Positions 53,601-62,431 of a stretch of 64,000 nt of DNA are shown here, one piece after another. Location: the NCBI GenBank assembly GCA_019454985.1, contig JACFNF010000007.1, positions 62,001 to 126,000 of the forward strand, given 5' to 3'. The translations under genes were made by a program, and so were the position numbers. The first letter of the stretch is position 1. Each line of letters begins with the position of its first letter. The notes under the pieces are model-generated. The model was not told where the DNA came from. It did no database searches and worked only from the letters and a program-made list of their open reading frames with translations. This stretch comes from Bacteroidales bacterium. GTDB lineage: Bacteria > Bacteroidota > Bacteroidia > Bacteroidales > F082.

Positions 53601-54070
53601 TTGATTTGGAGTTTTCTGAGGATCTCCTTATTGAATTCCAAAGCGTTAGGATGCCCTTCAGGAGGCGCCCAGGTTGCAAAATGTTTATCAACAGCAGGAT
53701 CGTAAGGACCATCCTTTACTTCATAAGCCACCGAGCCACTTTCCAAACTGATGATGCTGTGCCAGCTTCGTGGCTCAATTTCGCAGCCAAAATTACCCTG
53801 AGCAGCATCGAGCACGATATAATCGCTGATATTGCCTTTATCATCAAATTCTACCACCAAAATACGTCCTCTGAGGCAAAAGAAAGCTTCAGACTTATCG
53901 GGCAGTTCGTGTTTATGAGGTCTGATATAAGTGTCGGGTTCCATGGCATTAAGCATCCGCTGCAAAGTATCGCTGTCGTGATGGTGAAAATTATAATTCA
54001 TCCGCCGTCGGGCCGTGGCTTTGGCCTGTTGTGATACCTTCTCGATAAAAGCCTCGTCAATTTTAATCAT
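53597..54070 (-). CDS. WbuC family cupin metalloprotein
   Basis: A 157-residue single-domain cupin of the WbuC family. The motifs are ATARRRMNYNFHHHDSDTLQRMLNAMEPDTYIRPHKHE (His-rich metal-binding strand), SEAFFCLRGRILVVEFDDKG and IEPRSWHSIISLESGSVAYEVKDGPYDP. In other bacteria wbuC lies in O-antigen clusters; its role is unknown. Here it lies 24 nt downstream of ettA, in the same direction as a glycosyltransferase gene two steps upstream, which fits a surface polysaccharide context. Confidence 0.88.
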   Translation of the reverse strand: MIKIDEAFIEKVSQQAKATARRRMNYNFHHHDSDTLQRMLNAMEPDTYIRPHKHELPDKSEAFFCLRGRILVVEFDDKGNISDYIVLDAAQGNFGCEIEPRSWHSIISLESGSVAYEVKDGPYDPAVDKHFATWAPPEGHPNALEFNKEILRKLQIK

Positions 54071-54094
54071 CTGCTGATTGGGCTGAGATTGGAG

Positions 54095-55768
54095 CTACAT
54101 CAATTTTTTATACCGGATGCGTGTTGGCCCTGCATTTCCTAATCGTTTTCGTTTGTTTTCCTCATACTCCGTATAGCTTCCCTCGAAGAAATACACCTGG
54201 GAGTTACCTTCAAAAGCCAGAATGTGTGTGGCAACACGATCGAGAAACCAGCGGTCGTGGGAGATGATGACAGCACAGCCGGCAAAATTTTCGATTCCTT
54301 CTTCGAGTGCACGGAGGGTGTTCACATCAATATCGTTGCTAGGCTCGTCGAGCAGCAACACATTGGCCTCCTGTTTGAGCGTCATGGCCAAATGCATACG
54401 ATTTCGTTCGCCGCCCGACAACACCCCGGCTTTTTTTCCCTGATCGTTACCCTGAAAATTGAATCGGGCTACATAAGCCCGAGCGTTAATGGTACGATTC
54501 CCAAGGCGGATGTCGTCGTGGCCGCCAGAGATGATTTCGAACACTGTTTTTTCAGGATCAATTTCTTCGTGAGCCTGGTCAACATAGCCGATCTTGACGG
54601 TCTCACCTACCTCGAAACTACCTGAATCAGGCTTTTCGAGCCCCATAATCATTCGGAAGAGGGTAGTTTTTCCGGCACCATTTGGTCCGATAACCCCAAC
54701 GATTCCGGCCGGTGGCAGGCTGAAACTGAGGTTCTCGAAAAGCAGCTTATCGCCAAAAGCTTTGGTAACATTGTTGACTTCGATCACCTTATTACCAAGG
54801 CGTGGGCCATCGGGAATAAAGAGTTCTAATCGTTCTTCTTTTTGTTTGGTATCTTCGTTGAGCAGCTTTTCATAGGAGTTCAGTCGGGCTTTGGATTTGG
54901 CATGGCGTGCCTTTGGAGCCATACGCACCCATTCAAGTTCGCGTTCGAGGGTTTTGCGTCGTCGGCTTTCGGTTTTTTCTTCCATCTCGAGCCGTCGTGA
55001 TTTCTGTTCGAGCCAGGAGGTGTAGTTTCCTTTATAAGGAATGCCTTCGCCGCGATCGAGTTCAAGAATCCATCCGGCCACATGGTCAAGGAAATAACGG
55101 TCGTGGGTTACGGCAATCACCGTGCCTTTATATTGCTGTAAGTGCATCTCGAGCCATTCTACTGATTCGGCATCAAGATGGTTGGTAGGCTCATCAAGCA
55201 ATAATATATCGGGTTCGCTCAACAGCAGGCGACACAATGCCACCCGCCGCCGCTCGCCTCCCGAAAGCACCGATACCGGCGTGTCGCCTTCGGGGCAGCG
55301 AAGGGCATCCATCGCACGCTCGAGCTTGCTGTCGAGCTCCCAGGCATCTTTCTGTTCAATGAGGTCGGTCAGCCTCCCTTGTTCTTCGATGAGTTTAGCC
55401 ATCTCGTCGTCGCTCATTGGCTCCATGAAACGGTTGTTGACCTCTTCATAGGCTTTGAGCAGATTCACCACGTCCTGAACGCCTTCTTCCACAATCTCTT
55501 TCACTGTTTTCGTCGGATCAAGTTCAGGCTCCTGATCCAACATCCCCACACTATAGCCCGGCGAAAACACTACCTCGCCCTGAAACGATTTTTCTTTTCC
55601 GGCAATAATACGTAGGAGGGTGGATTTTCCCGAACCATTCAAACCAATGATACCAATCTTGGCACCGTAAAAGAAAGAAAGGTAGATATCCTTGATGATC
55701 TGTCGGTTAGGAGGAACAATCTTGCTCACCCCCACCATTGAAAAAATAATTTTTTTATCGTCTGACAC
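54095..55768 (-). CDS. ettA: Energy-dependent translational throttle protein EttA (ABC-F)
   Basis: A 557-residue ABC-F protein with two ATPase cassettes. The first has GLNGSGKSTLLRIIAG, LSGGERRRVALCRLLL and ILLLDEPTNHLDAES; the second has GPNGAGKTTLFRMIMG, LSGGERNRMHLAMTL and VLLLDEPSNDIDVNT. The P-site tRNA-interaction linker and arm lie between them (SRRLEMEEKTESRRRKTLERELEWVRMAPKARHAKSKARLNSYE, residues about 240-300). It gates the ribosome E site according to the ATP/ADP ratio. It sits in an apparent operon between a glycosyltransferase (81-nt gap) and wbuC. Confidence 0.96.
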   Translation of the reverse strand: MSDDKKIIFSMVGVSKIVPPNRQIIKDIYLSFFYGAKIGIIGLNGSGKSTLLRIIAGKEKSFQGEVVFSPGYSVGMLDQEPELDPTKTVKEIVEEGVQDVVNLLKAYEEVNNRFMEPMSDDEMAKLIEEQGRLTDLIEQKDAWELDSKLERAMDALRCPEGDTPVSVLSGGERRRVALCRLLLSEPDILLLDEPTNHLDAESVEWLEMHLQQYKGTVIAVTHDRYFLDHVAGWILELDRGEGIPYKGNYTSWLEQKSRRLEMEEKTESRRRKTLERELEWVRMAPKARHAKSKARLNSYEKLLNEDTKQKEERLELFIPDGPRLGNKVIEVNNVTKAFGDKLLFENLSFSLPPAGIVGVIGPNGAGKTTLFRMIMGLEKPDSGSFEVGETVKIGYVDQAHEEIDPEKTVFEIISGGHDDIRLGNRTINARAYVARFNFQGNDQGKKAGVLSGGERNRMHLAMTLKQEANVLLLDEPSNDIDVNTLRALEEGIENFAGCAVIISHDRWFLDRVATHILAFEGNSQVYFFEGSYTEYEENKRKRLGNAGPTRIRYKKLM

Positions 55769-55849
55769 AGTGATTGAGGTATTAATCGTTATCGGAATTA
55801 AAACTATGCATTGTTGTTAAGGTGTAATGAATCGTCATCATGCTAAGGT

Positions 55850-57073
55850 TCAGCCCAAAGGTTGATCATTCGTTGTCCCGTGTTTCTCACGAGGCAATTT
55901 TTCCATGGCTGACAACAGTTTTCCTGTAGAGGCATCCCAGTTATAGTTCTGAATGACAAAATCATAACCATGATTGGCCACTTGAGTGGCAAAAGCATTT
56001 GACCTTAGCAGATGCTGAATCAGCTCGGCTAATTCTGAAGCTGTCTCACCAACTAAAACATCAACATCTTTTTGTGCTTTAAGGGGTTCGAAAGCCAGCG
56101 GTGTTGTGATACACGGGAGCTTCATTGACATGGCTTCCAGTAGCTTGTTCTGCAGCCCGGTTCCAATTTTCATGGGTGCAATAAAGATTCTGGCGCTGGC
56201 ATAAGCGTCCCTGATATCGTCCATCCATCCACTGACGGTGATCCGTTTATCCTGCAGCCTGAGCAATTGACGGTCGGGTGTAGCGCCTGCAAGCAAAACC
56301 TTGGTTTCAGGGTAAATTTTCCAAACGAGCGGCATCACCTCGCGGCAAAGAAACAGCGCCGCATTCACATTGGGCGGATATGCCATATTTCCGGTAAACA
56401 CAAGGTCGTATTTCTTTTCAGCATCTATAGGTCGGAAAAATTGATGATCCACACCATTGGGCACCACCATTATCTGGTCGCGGTCGGGATGCGGAATCAG
56501 ATCACGGTCGGGATAGCTGATGATGGTTTTCAGGTTGAAGTCATCAAAAACTTCTGCTTCATAACGTAGAAGTCGTTTGTATTCAAATCGGTAAAAGAGG
56601 TTGAACGGCCATGAAGCCAGCTCCATCCGGCGTTTCATCCCCATTGAAAACACATCCTGATAATCAAGGGTTTTTGGCAATGGATAGGATCGAACGTATT
56701 CTGCTACACGCAAAAGCTGGGCATAGATAAGGTCGGGTTTATGCTTCAGAATCAAGCTGTTCACTTGTCGGAAAGCTTTGGCATTGAAAAAATAGCCGGT
56801 CTGTAACGGTTTACCGTTTAAAAAAGCCCGAAGCAAGTTAAAAAACAAAGCGTGGCGTGGCAGATCAATGAAAGTCACCGATTTACAATACGGCTGAAGC
56901 GCTCTGAATGCCGATTGTTTATCGGCTTTTGAATCGCTATTAAGAGCGCAGAGGATAATTTCTGACGAAACAGACAGGCTCTTAATCTGGTGAAATGCCC
57001 TCAGCTTATCGCCTTTTTCAAGCGGCCAGGGAATTCGGGATAAGAGTACAAAAATTTTCAATTTGGTTTTCAT
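55850..57073 (-). CDS. Glycosyltransferase family 4-like protein
   Basis: A 407-residue GT-B glycosyltransferase. The N-terminal domain starts KIFVLLSRIPWPLEKGDKLRAFHQIKSLS and has TLDYQDVFSMGMKRRME. The donor domain has VVPNGVDHQFFRP, DLVFTGNMAYPPNVNAALFL, VSGWMDDIRDAYASARIFIAPMKIGTGLQNKLLEAM and ITTPLAFEPL, the E-x7-E-like nucleotide-sugar site. It resembles the family annotated as PEP-CTERM/exosortase-associated or Stp1/WreQ-type sugar transferases; substrate unknown. A -7 element lies only 5 nt before the ATG, implying a leaderless message. Confidence 0.86.
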   Translation of the reverse strand: MKTKLKIFVLLSRIPWPLEKGDKLRAFHQIKSLSVSSEIILCALNSDSKADKQSAFRALQPYCKSVTFIDLPRHALFFNLLRAFLNGKPLQTGYFFNAKAFRQVNSLILKHKPDLIYAQLLRVAEYVRSYPLPKTLDYQDVFSMGMKRRMELASWPFNLFYRFEYKRLLRYEAEVFDDFNLKTIISYPDRDLIPHPDRDQIMVVPNGVDHQFFRPIDAEKKYDLVFTGNMAYPPNVNAALFLCREVMPLVWKIYPETKVLLAGATPDRQLLRLQDKRITVSGWMDDIRDAYASARIFIAPMKIGTGLQNKLLEAMSMKLPCITTPLAFEPLKAQKDVDVLVGETASELAELIQHLLRSNAFATQVANHGYDFVIQNYNWDASTGKLLSAMEKLPREKHGTTNDQPLG

Positions 57074-57078
57074 CCTTG

Positions 57079-57086
57079 CAAAAATA
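57079..57086 (-). promoter_or_regulatory. -7 element immediately before the glycosyltransferase start codon
   Basis: TATTTTTG on the minus strand, 5 nt from the ATG at 57073; a TTTG at 57114-57111 is 24 nt upstream, slightly too far. Confidence 0.45.
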
Positions 57087-57158
57087 ATAGCTTATCCCCA
57101 ACTGCCATCACAAAAGCAGTCAAAAATATCAGCCGGCTACTCGTGAGCGATGCGGTGG

Positions 57159-58304
57159 TTATTCTTTACCTGCAAAAAGCAGGTTCACTTTTGCTCCGCC
57201 ATTTGGATTGTTTTCAATTTTCATACTGCCGCCATGAACATCCATGATCAGTTTGACCGCTGTAAGCGATAATGCGCCCATGTTGCGCACCAGGTTGTCG
57301 CGTGAGGGAACTGTTTCGCCGAATACTTCAAGAATATCGGCAGGAAATCCGGGACCATTATCGCTCACATGAAGATTGATTCTGTTATCGGGCAAAATGG
57401 CTGCTTCGAGCATGACCGTACCGCCTTCGGGTAATTGTTTGATTGCGTTTTCGATGAGGATAATCAGGCACTTACGAATGAGTTCGGCATCGCCAAAAAG
57501 CATGATTTCCTCAAGTGGCAAAGTGATTTTGGTATGGATTTTCTTCTCTTCAATGGCTTGGCGAAGCTCAAAAACAGCAATCTCGAAAAGCAAATTCACT
57601 TTCAGATCGAACATTTCGGGGAGCTGACCTCCGGTTTGCAGAGAAGTGATAAGAAGAGCCATTTCCGAAAACCGGGCGAGTCGGGCCGAAGCCAGTTCAA
57701 TGGCCTGGAGATAATCCTGCTGCTCATCGGTGAGCGGGGTGTTTTGCAACAAATGAGTAATTCCGGTCAGGGTATTGAGCGGAGTCCGCAATTCGTGGCT
57801 AATGACAGAAAGAAAATCACTTTTTGACTTTTCGAGTCGCAACAGCCTTCGGTTGGCATTGGCTAATTCAATGGTACGTTCGGCCACTTTTTTCTCTAAG
57901 TTCCTGTTTAGCTGATCGAGCTGCTTCCGTTTTGAGCTGAGTTCGAGCTGGGTCTTTACACGAGCCAGCAGCTCATGGCTATTAAAAGGCTTGGTTACAT
58001 AGTCGTTGGCGCCAATTTCAAAGCCTTTTACAACACTGGCCGAATCGGTCTTGGCGGTTAGAAAAATAATCGGGATATTTTTGCTTCGGTTATCCGTCCT
58101 GAGTTTACGACATACCTCAAAGCCGTCCATCCCGGGCATCATCACATCAAGAAGGATAAGATCAAACTCGTGTTCACGCGTCAGTTCAAGGGCTTTAGAA
58201 CCATCCGTTGCAAAGGCAATCTTCAGGTTTTGCTCTTTGAGCAGGTTACCGACGATTTGTATATTTCGCGGATTGTCGTCAACAACTAAGATATTCATTT
58301 TCAA
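57159..58304 (-). CDS. Response regulator fused to a histidine kinase core
   Basis: A 381-residue cytoplasmic protein with receiver first, then kinase. The receiver (about 3-122) has VVDDNPRN, phospho-Asp53 in LILLDVMMPGMDG and Lys105 in YVTKPFNSHELL. A coiled coil (125-160) leads to the HisKA H-box SVISHELRTPLNTLTG (His170) and a HATPase with N-box IENAIKQLPEGG and G1 DNGPGFPAD. The G2 box is eroded (GALSLTAVK instead of GxGLGL) and no F box is evident. No membrane segment or DNA-binding domain. Its start lies 8 nt after the stop of the TPR sensor kinase gene, so the two form an operon and probably a phosphorelay. Start could also be Met3. Confidence 0.87.
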   Translation of the reverse strand: MKMNILVVDDNPRNIQIVGNLLKEQNLKIAFATDGSKALELTREHEFDLILLDVMMPGMDGFEVCRKLRTDNRSKNIPIIFLTAKTDSASVVKGFEIGANDYVTKPFNSHELLARVKTQLELSSKRKQLDQLNRNLEKKVAERTIELANANRRLLRLEKSKSDFLSVISHELRTPLNTLTGITHLLQNTPLTDEQQDYLQAIELASARLARFSEMALLITSLQTGGQLPEMFDLKVNLLFEIAVFELRQAIEEKKIHTKITLPLEEIMLFGDAELIRKCLIILIENAIKQLPEGGTVMLEAAILPDNRINLHVSDNGPGFPADILEVFGETVPSRDNLVRNMGALSLTAVKLIMDVHGGSMKIENNPNGGAKVNLLFAGKE

Positions 58305-58312
58305 GCATTCAA

Positions 58313-61102
58313 TTATTCATCAATTTGAAATTCATCAACATTGGTCTGTTGTCTGAATTTTCGGAAGCACTGTTCAATTCCTTCGATATCAAAAGCGTCC
58401 ACAGCCCGGCGAATGATCGAATCAAACTCGTCAAGTTGAGGTTTTGACGCTGCTTTTGCATATTGTCCAAGCTGATTCGCAAATTCGGTAATATCATCGA
58501 AGAAATGGCTTCGTTCGGCCTGTAAAAACGTACGAATCAAACCACTGGCTGCCATGTCGTGTGGAAAGACAAATTGAGGCACTTTATTATCCACGTCTCT
58601 ATTCGGCAGATATTCAGCCGAAAATCGGATGTGTGTCGAGAGTTGATCTATTTGATCCGGCAAAATAAAATGAGGCCACACTTCGTGAACAAAGCGCTGA
58701 TCATCAGTTGTTCCGAGGGTTGCCACCGGCGCATTGCGCGAGGTGAGCCATAGAATTATTTCATCATTCATTCCTCCGGATTTTTCCGGCATGGCTGCCA
58801 AATCCAAATCCAGCAAAAAGAGCCGATAAAAATTTTGCGAATCGTTTTCCCGAATCAATTGGAAATCGGGATAGACGTCGCATTCACAGTGTGTGTTCTC
58901 GAGCGCTTTATCCACAAAAGCTTTAATCAGGTTTTGATTACTAAGCAAGCAGACTTCCGCATGATGAAAAAACTCGGTATCATGCGAAATGAGTTTCAGC
59001 CGATGCAGTCCCGGAATTAAAGCCACACGAGGGAACGAAAGGTAAAAAGTAGTTCCCTGTCCGGCTTTGCTTTGAACACTGATACTCCCGCCCAAAGCTT
59101 CAACCAAACGCTTGGTAATCGTTAGTCCCAGGCCGGTTCCACGGTTTTCTGTTTGACCGGAATGGGTTTGATAAAAAGCCTCGAAAATAAACTCTAAGTC
59201 TTGTTCGGAAATACCTGAGCCTGTATCGGCAACCTGAATAAGAAGGGTAGCCGTATTTTCAAACACATCCGAAATAGAGGTTGAGAGGGTGATTTTGCCT
59301 GAGTTGGTAAATTTCATGGCATTGCCCACCAAATTAAAAAGCACCTGCCGGAGTGCACTCTCGCCAAACTGAAAAAAACGCGGTACCGAGGCGCCGGTTT
59401 CGATAATGAGTTCGTTTTTCTGCTGAATACATTGTAGATCAAACACTTTGCGAACATCTTCGAGTAAAGCAAAATAATCCATCGGCGCTTGCACAATGTT
59501 TGCTTTTCCGGCCTCAATTTTGGACAGATCGAGGATATCGTTGATGAGGGCCAGTAAGCTATGTCCGCTCACCCGAATGGAAGCCAGATAGTTGAGTTGC
59601 TCCGGATTGTCAATCATTTTCGAAAGGATGTCGGCAAATCCAATAACCGAGTTCATCGGGGTACGGATTTCGTGACTCATATTTGCCAAAAACTGGCTTT
59701 TTAAAAGGTTTCCTTTTTCGGCTTCCTGCTTGGCCACTAATAACTGATCGGCATATTCACGAAGCTGGTTACGAGCCGTTTCAATCTCTAAATAACTTGT
59801 TTTCAGTTCGTTGTTTTTTTTCCGCAGATAATACAAAAAGAGAAGCACAGCTATCATTCCCAGTACAATCGCAAACATGACTCCCAAAATGAACATGGTA
59901 AGCATCTTCTGACGCTTCATTTTGAGGTCGGCCAACTGTTTTTCGTTTTCGAGCAGGGCAATTTTATGGTCAGCCTGTTCACGGTTGAACGTAGCCTGCA
60001 TCCGATACACTATTTTCTGAGTATTTTCATTCAAAATACTATCATTCAGCACAGTGGCCTTCTCAAGAAAATCAAGGGCTTGTTGTGTTCGACCCAATGC
60101 CTTGTTGATCTGATACAAATAGGTATAGGCATCTTTGAGAACAGAACGGTTGTTGGTTTTTTCTGCCAGCTCTTGCGACTGGGTAACGTAAGGCAAAGCT
60201 TCAAGGTCATTTTTCGACAGCAGTATTATTTCAGCAATTTTCAGTTTATTCCACGAGAGATAATACAAATCATTAATATCAGTATTAATTTGATGGCTCA
60301 TCATGAAATAATGCATTGCTTTTTCATTGTCACCCTGTCGTTGGTAGATCTCGCCGATATCGTTGTAACATATTGCAATACCCCGTTTATTGTTCAGTTC
60401 GCGGTTTACCTCGAGTGACAGCATAAAATATTCAAGGGCTTCCTGAGGGTTATTCTGTTGCAAATAAACATGTCCTATATTATTCAGGTTGAGCGCTATC
60501 CCTGTCAGATTATTCAAGCTCTGCTCAAGACGCAGACATTCTCTGAAATTGCGCAAAGCTTCGTCACTGTTGCCCAGCAGAAGGTAGATGTTACCCAGTC
60601 CATTGGTTGCGTGTGTCATTCCTTTGACATATCCAAGCGAGTCGGAAATACGTAAAGCAAGTTGATAAGCTTCAATAGATTTGGCATACCGATCCATGCG
60701 GCGATTGAGTAACCCGATATTGTTAAGCGCAACAACAGCGCCAACAGGGTAATGGGCCAAATCGGCAAACTTTTTTTGCTGATGATGCCAGAAAAAAGCA
60801 TGATCAAAATGATATTCTTTACGTCTTTTGATTCCCTTTTCGCCTAAACGTTCGATGAAAAAAAATTGTCCGGTTGAATCCGAAAGACTTTCATAGAGTT
60901 TTTCGAGCTTATCGGCCACATCATCTTCATCCTTCGAGGAAGCCAAAAGGCTATCAAAAATTTCCAGCGAATGACGAATCACCAAAGTGTCAGAGGCCTG
61001 CTTTTGCGAAGCGGAAATAGCTTTTACCGGATTGCCGTACTGATAAAAAGACAACAGCAACAGGCATCCGATTTTTAAAACTATCCCCTTAATTTTTTCC
61101 AT
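58313..61102 (-). CDS. TPR sensor histidine kinase with a degenerate receiver and helical tail
   Basis: 929 residues. It has an N-terminal export segment (about 5-22) and periplasmic TPRs (about 120-350; for example VVALNNIGLLNRRMDRYAKS, LNLNNIGHVYLQQNNPQEA). A membrane helix (401-426) and coiled linker lead to H-box MSHEIRTPMNSVIGF (His477). The catalytic domain has N-box NLVGNAMKFTN, G1 DTGSGISEQD, F-box FEAFYQTHSG and G2 GTGLGLTI. After about residue 700 a receiver-like segment follows in which the phosphoacceptor region reads FLLDLDLAAMP. The flanking conserved Lys/Thr context is not evident, so it is probably a pseudo-receiver. The last 80 residues are a helical domain (FDDITEFANQLGQYAKAA) of the kind seen after receivers in other hybrid kinases. 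Operon partner: the receiver-kinase gene downstream. Confidence 0.87.
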   Translation of the reverse strand: MEKIKGIVLKIGCLLLLSFYQYGNPVKAISASQKQASDTLVIRHSLEIFDSLLASSKDEDDVADKLEKLYESLSDSTGQFFFIERLGEKGIKRRKEYHFDHAFFWHHQQKKFADLAHYPVGAVVALNNIGLLNRRMDRYAKSIEAYQLALRISDSLGYVKGMTHATNGLGNIYLLLGNSDEALRNFRECLRLEQSLNNLTGIALNLNNIGHVYLQQNNPQEALEYFMLSLEVNRELNNKRGIAICYNDIGEIYQRQGDNEKAMHYFMMSHQINTDINDLYYLSWNKLKIAEIILLSKNDLEALPYVTQSQELAEKTNNRSVLKDAYTYLYQINKALGRTQQALDFLEKATVLNDSILNENTQKIVYRMQATFNREQADHKIALLENEKQLADLKMKRQKMLTMFILGVMFAIVLGMIAVLLFLYYLRKKNNELKTSYLEIETARNQLREYADQLLVAKQEAEKGNLLKSQFLANMSHEIRTPMNSVIGFADILSKMIDNPEQLNYLASIRVSGHSLLALINDILDLSKIEAGKANIVQAPMDYFALLEDVRKVFDLQCIQQKNELIIETGASVPRFFQFGESALRQVLFNLVGNAMKFTNSGKITLSTSISDVFENTATLLIQVADTGSGISEQDLEFIFEAFYQTHSGQTENRGTGLGLTITKRLVEALGGSISVQSKAGQGTTFYLSFPRVALIPGLHRLKLISHDTEFFHHAEVCLLSNQNLIKAFVDKALENTHCECDVYPDFQLIRENDSQNFYRLFLLDLDLAAMPEKSGGMNDEIILWLTSRNAPVATLGTTDDQRFVHEVWPHFILPDQIDQLSTHIRFSAEYLPNRDVDNKVPQFVFPHDMAASGLIRTFLQAERSHFFDDITEFANQLGQYAKAASKPQLDEFDSIIRRAVDAFDIEGIEQCFRKFRQQTNVDEFQIDE

Positions 61103-61123
61103 TGGCTGATTCTAAAACTGGCT

Positions 61124-61131
61124 CAAAGTTA
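61124..61131 (-). promoter_or_regulatory. -7 element for the TPR kinase operon
   Basis: TAACTTTG on the minus strand, 21 nt before the start. A second match, TATTTTTG at 61151-61144, lies just upstream. Neither has a clear -33. Confidence 0.4.
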
Positions 61132-61246
61132 CAAAAACCCAAACAAAAATAGAGGTTCGAGAAAAACGCCCTCTTTTAGAGTACCCGTTCGCTTTAGAGA
61201 CGAAAGATGCTTATTGTTGAAGAAACACAGCTAAGGTCATTTTTTG

Positions 61247-61254
61247 TATTTTTG
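61247..61254 (+). promoter_or_regulatory. -7 element for meaB
   Basis: TATTTTTG 17 nt before the meaB ATG; no clear -33. Confidence 0.5.
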
Positions 61255-61271
61255 CAATAAGCTCAACAGCT

Positions 61272-62366
61272 ATGAAACAAAGCAAAAACGCCGAAACGGC
61301 ATTAAAAGTCAACGAAGGCATTCCTCAGCCCGATTCTTTAAACCCTCAGGCGATTGAGCGGTTGAAATCAAAACGCAGTGGTATTTTACCCGCCTCCGAA
61401 TACATCAAGGGTATTCTTGAGGGCGATATCATGCTGCTTAGCAAGGCCATCACACTGATTGAAAGTGCGTTACCCGCACACCAACAGGTGGCCCAACAGG
61501 TGATTGCTGCTTGTCTTCCACATTCGGGCAAAGCCGTTCGTTTGGGGATTACCGGCGTTCCGGGAGCCGGCAAAAGTACGTTTATCGAGGCCATTGGCAT
61601 GCATCTGACCGGAAAGGGTCACAAAGTGGCTGTGTTGGCCATTGATCCCAGCAGTCAACGTTCGGGTGGCAGCATCTTGGGCGACAAAACCCGTATGGAG
61701 CGCTTAGCCATTCATCCTTCGGCTTATATCCGCCCCTCGGCATCGGCCGGAACTCTGGGCGGTGTAGCCCGAAAAACGCGTGAAAGCATCATCCTGTGCG
61801 AAGCAGCCGGATTCGATACCATCATTGTGGAAACCGTTGGCGTAGGCCAATCTGAGATCGCCGTCCATTCTATGGTTGACTTTTTCCTGTTAGTACTCAT
61901 CAGTGGGGCAGGCGACGAACTGCAAGGCATCAAAAGAGGTATCATGGAAATGGCAGATGGTTTTGTGGTAAACAAAGCCGATGGTGATAATATTACTAAG
62001 GCCAATCGTGCCAAAGCTGAGTGTATCAATGCTTTACATCTGTTTCCGGCAGCCGCTTCCGGAGTTGAGCCCAAAGTGCTCACCTGCTCTGCACTCGAAG
62101 GAACCGGCATTGCCGAAGTATGGGGAATGATTAGCGAATACATGACCACAACCCGCCAAAATGGTTTTCTGGAGCAAAAACGACTGATGCAGGCCGTCGA
62201 AATGATGCACGACAGCATCAGGCAACGGCTTTTTGAAAGTTTTTATCAAAATGGCGATATTCAATCGTTAATCCCAAAACTCGAAAATGCAATCCGCAAC
62301 CAGTCGTTAAGTCCTTATATTGCGGCATCACAACTGCTCGACATTTACTTCCGGCCAACAAAATAA
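61272..62366 (+). CDS. meaB: Methylmalonyl-CoA mutase-associated GTPase MeaB
   Basis: A 364-residue G3E-family GTPase (ArgK/MeaB). Motifs are ITGVPGAGKSTFIEAIGMHL (Walker A), LAIDPSSQRSGGSILGDKTRM (base-specific and switch region), TIIVETVGVGQSEIAVHSMVD (Walker B/switch II), NKADGDN (guanine specificity) and a C-terminal dimerisation arm. It protects and reloads adenosylcobalamin on methylmalonyl-CoA mutase. The mutase genes are not adjacent; the adenosyltransferase that makes the cofactor lies at 21.2-21.7 kb. Transcribed alone and convergent with the flippase-like gene. Confidence 0.95.
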   Translation: MKQSKNAETALKVNEGIPQPDSLNPQAIERLKSKRSGILPASEYIKGILEGDIMLLSKAITLIESALPAHQQVAQQVIAACLPHSGKAVRLGITGVPGAGKSTFIEAIGMHLTGKGHKVAVLAIDPSSQRSGGSILGDKTRMERLAIHPSAYIRPSASAGTLGGVARKTRESIILCEAAGFDTIIVETVGVGQSEIAVHSMVDFFLLVLISGAGDELQGIKRGIMEMADGFVVNKADGDNITKANRAKAECINALHLFPAAASGVEPKVLTCSALEGTGIAEVWGMISEYMTTTRQNGFLEQKRLMQAVEMMHDSIRQRLFESFYQNGDIQSLIPKLENAIRNQSLSPYIAASQLLDIYFRPTK

Positions 62367-62431
62367 GCCGGATTAGTCATTCAGCCGACGAAAAACGACT
62401 TTCACATATTTATCTAGAGCGGAATATAGGG

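Noticed and set aside
56462-56520. Repeated PDRD motif in the glycosyltransferase (SYPDRDLIPHPDRDQI), possible internal duplication
   Set aside because: The repeat is only four residues; the NGVD-preceding region of this family is naturally variable and both copies fit the fold.
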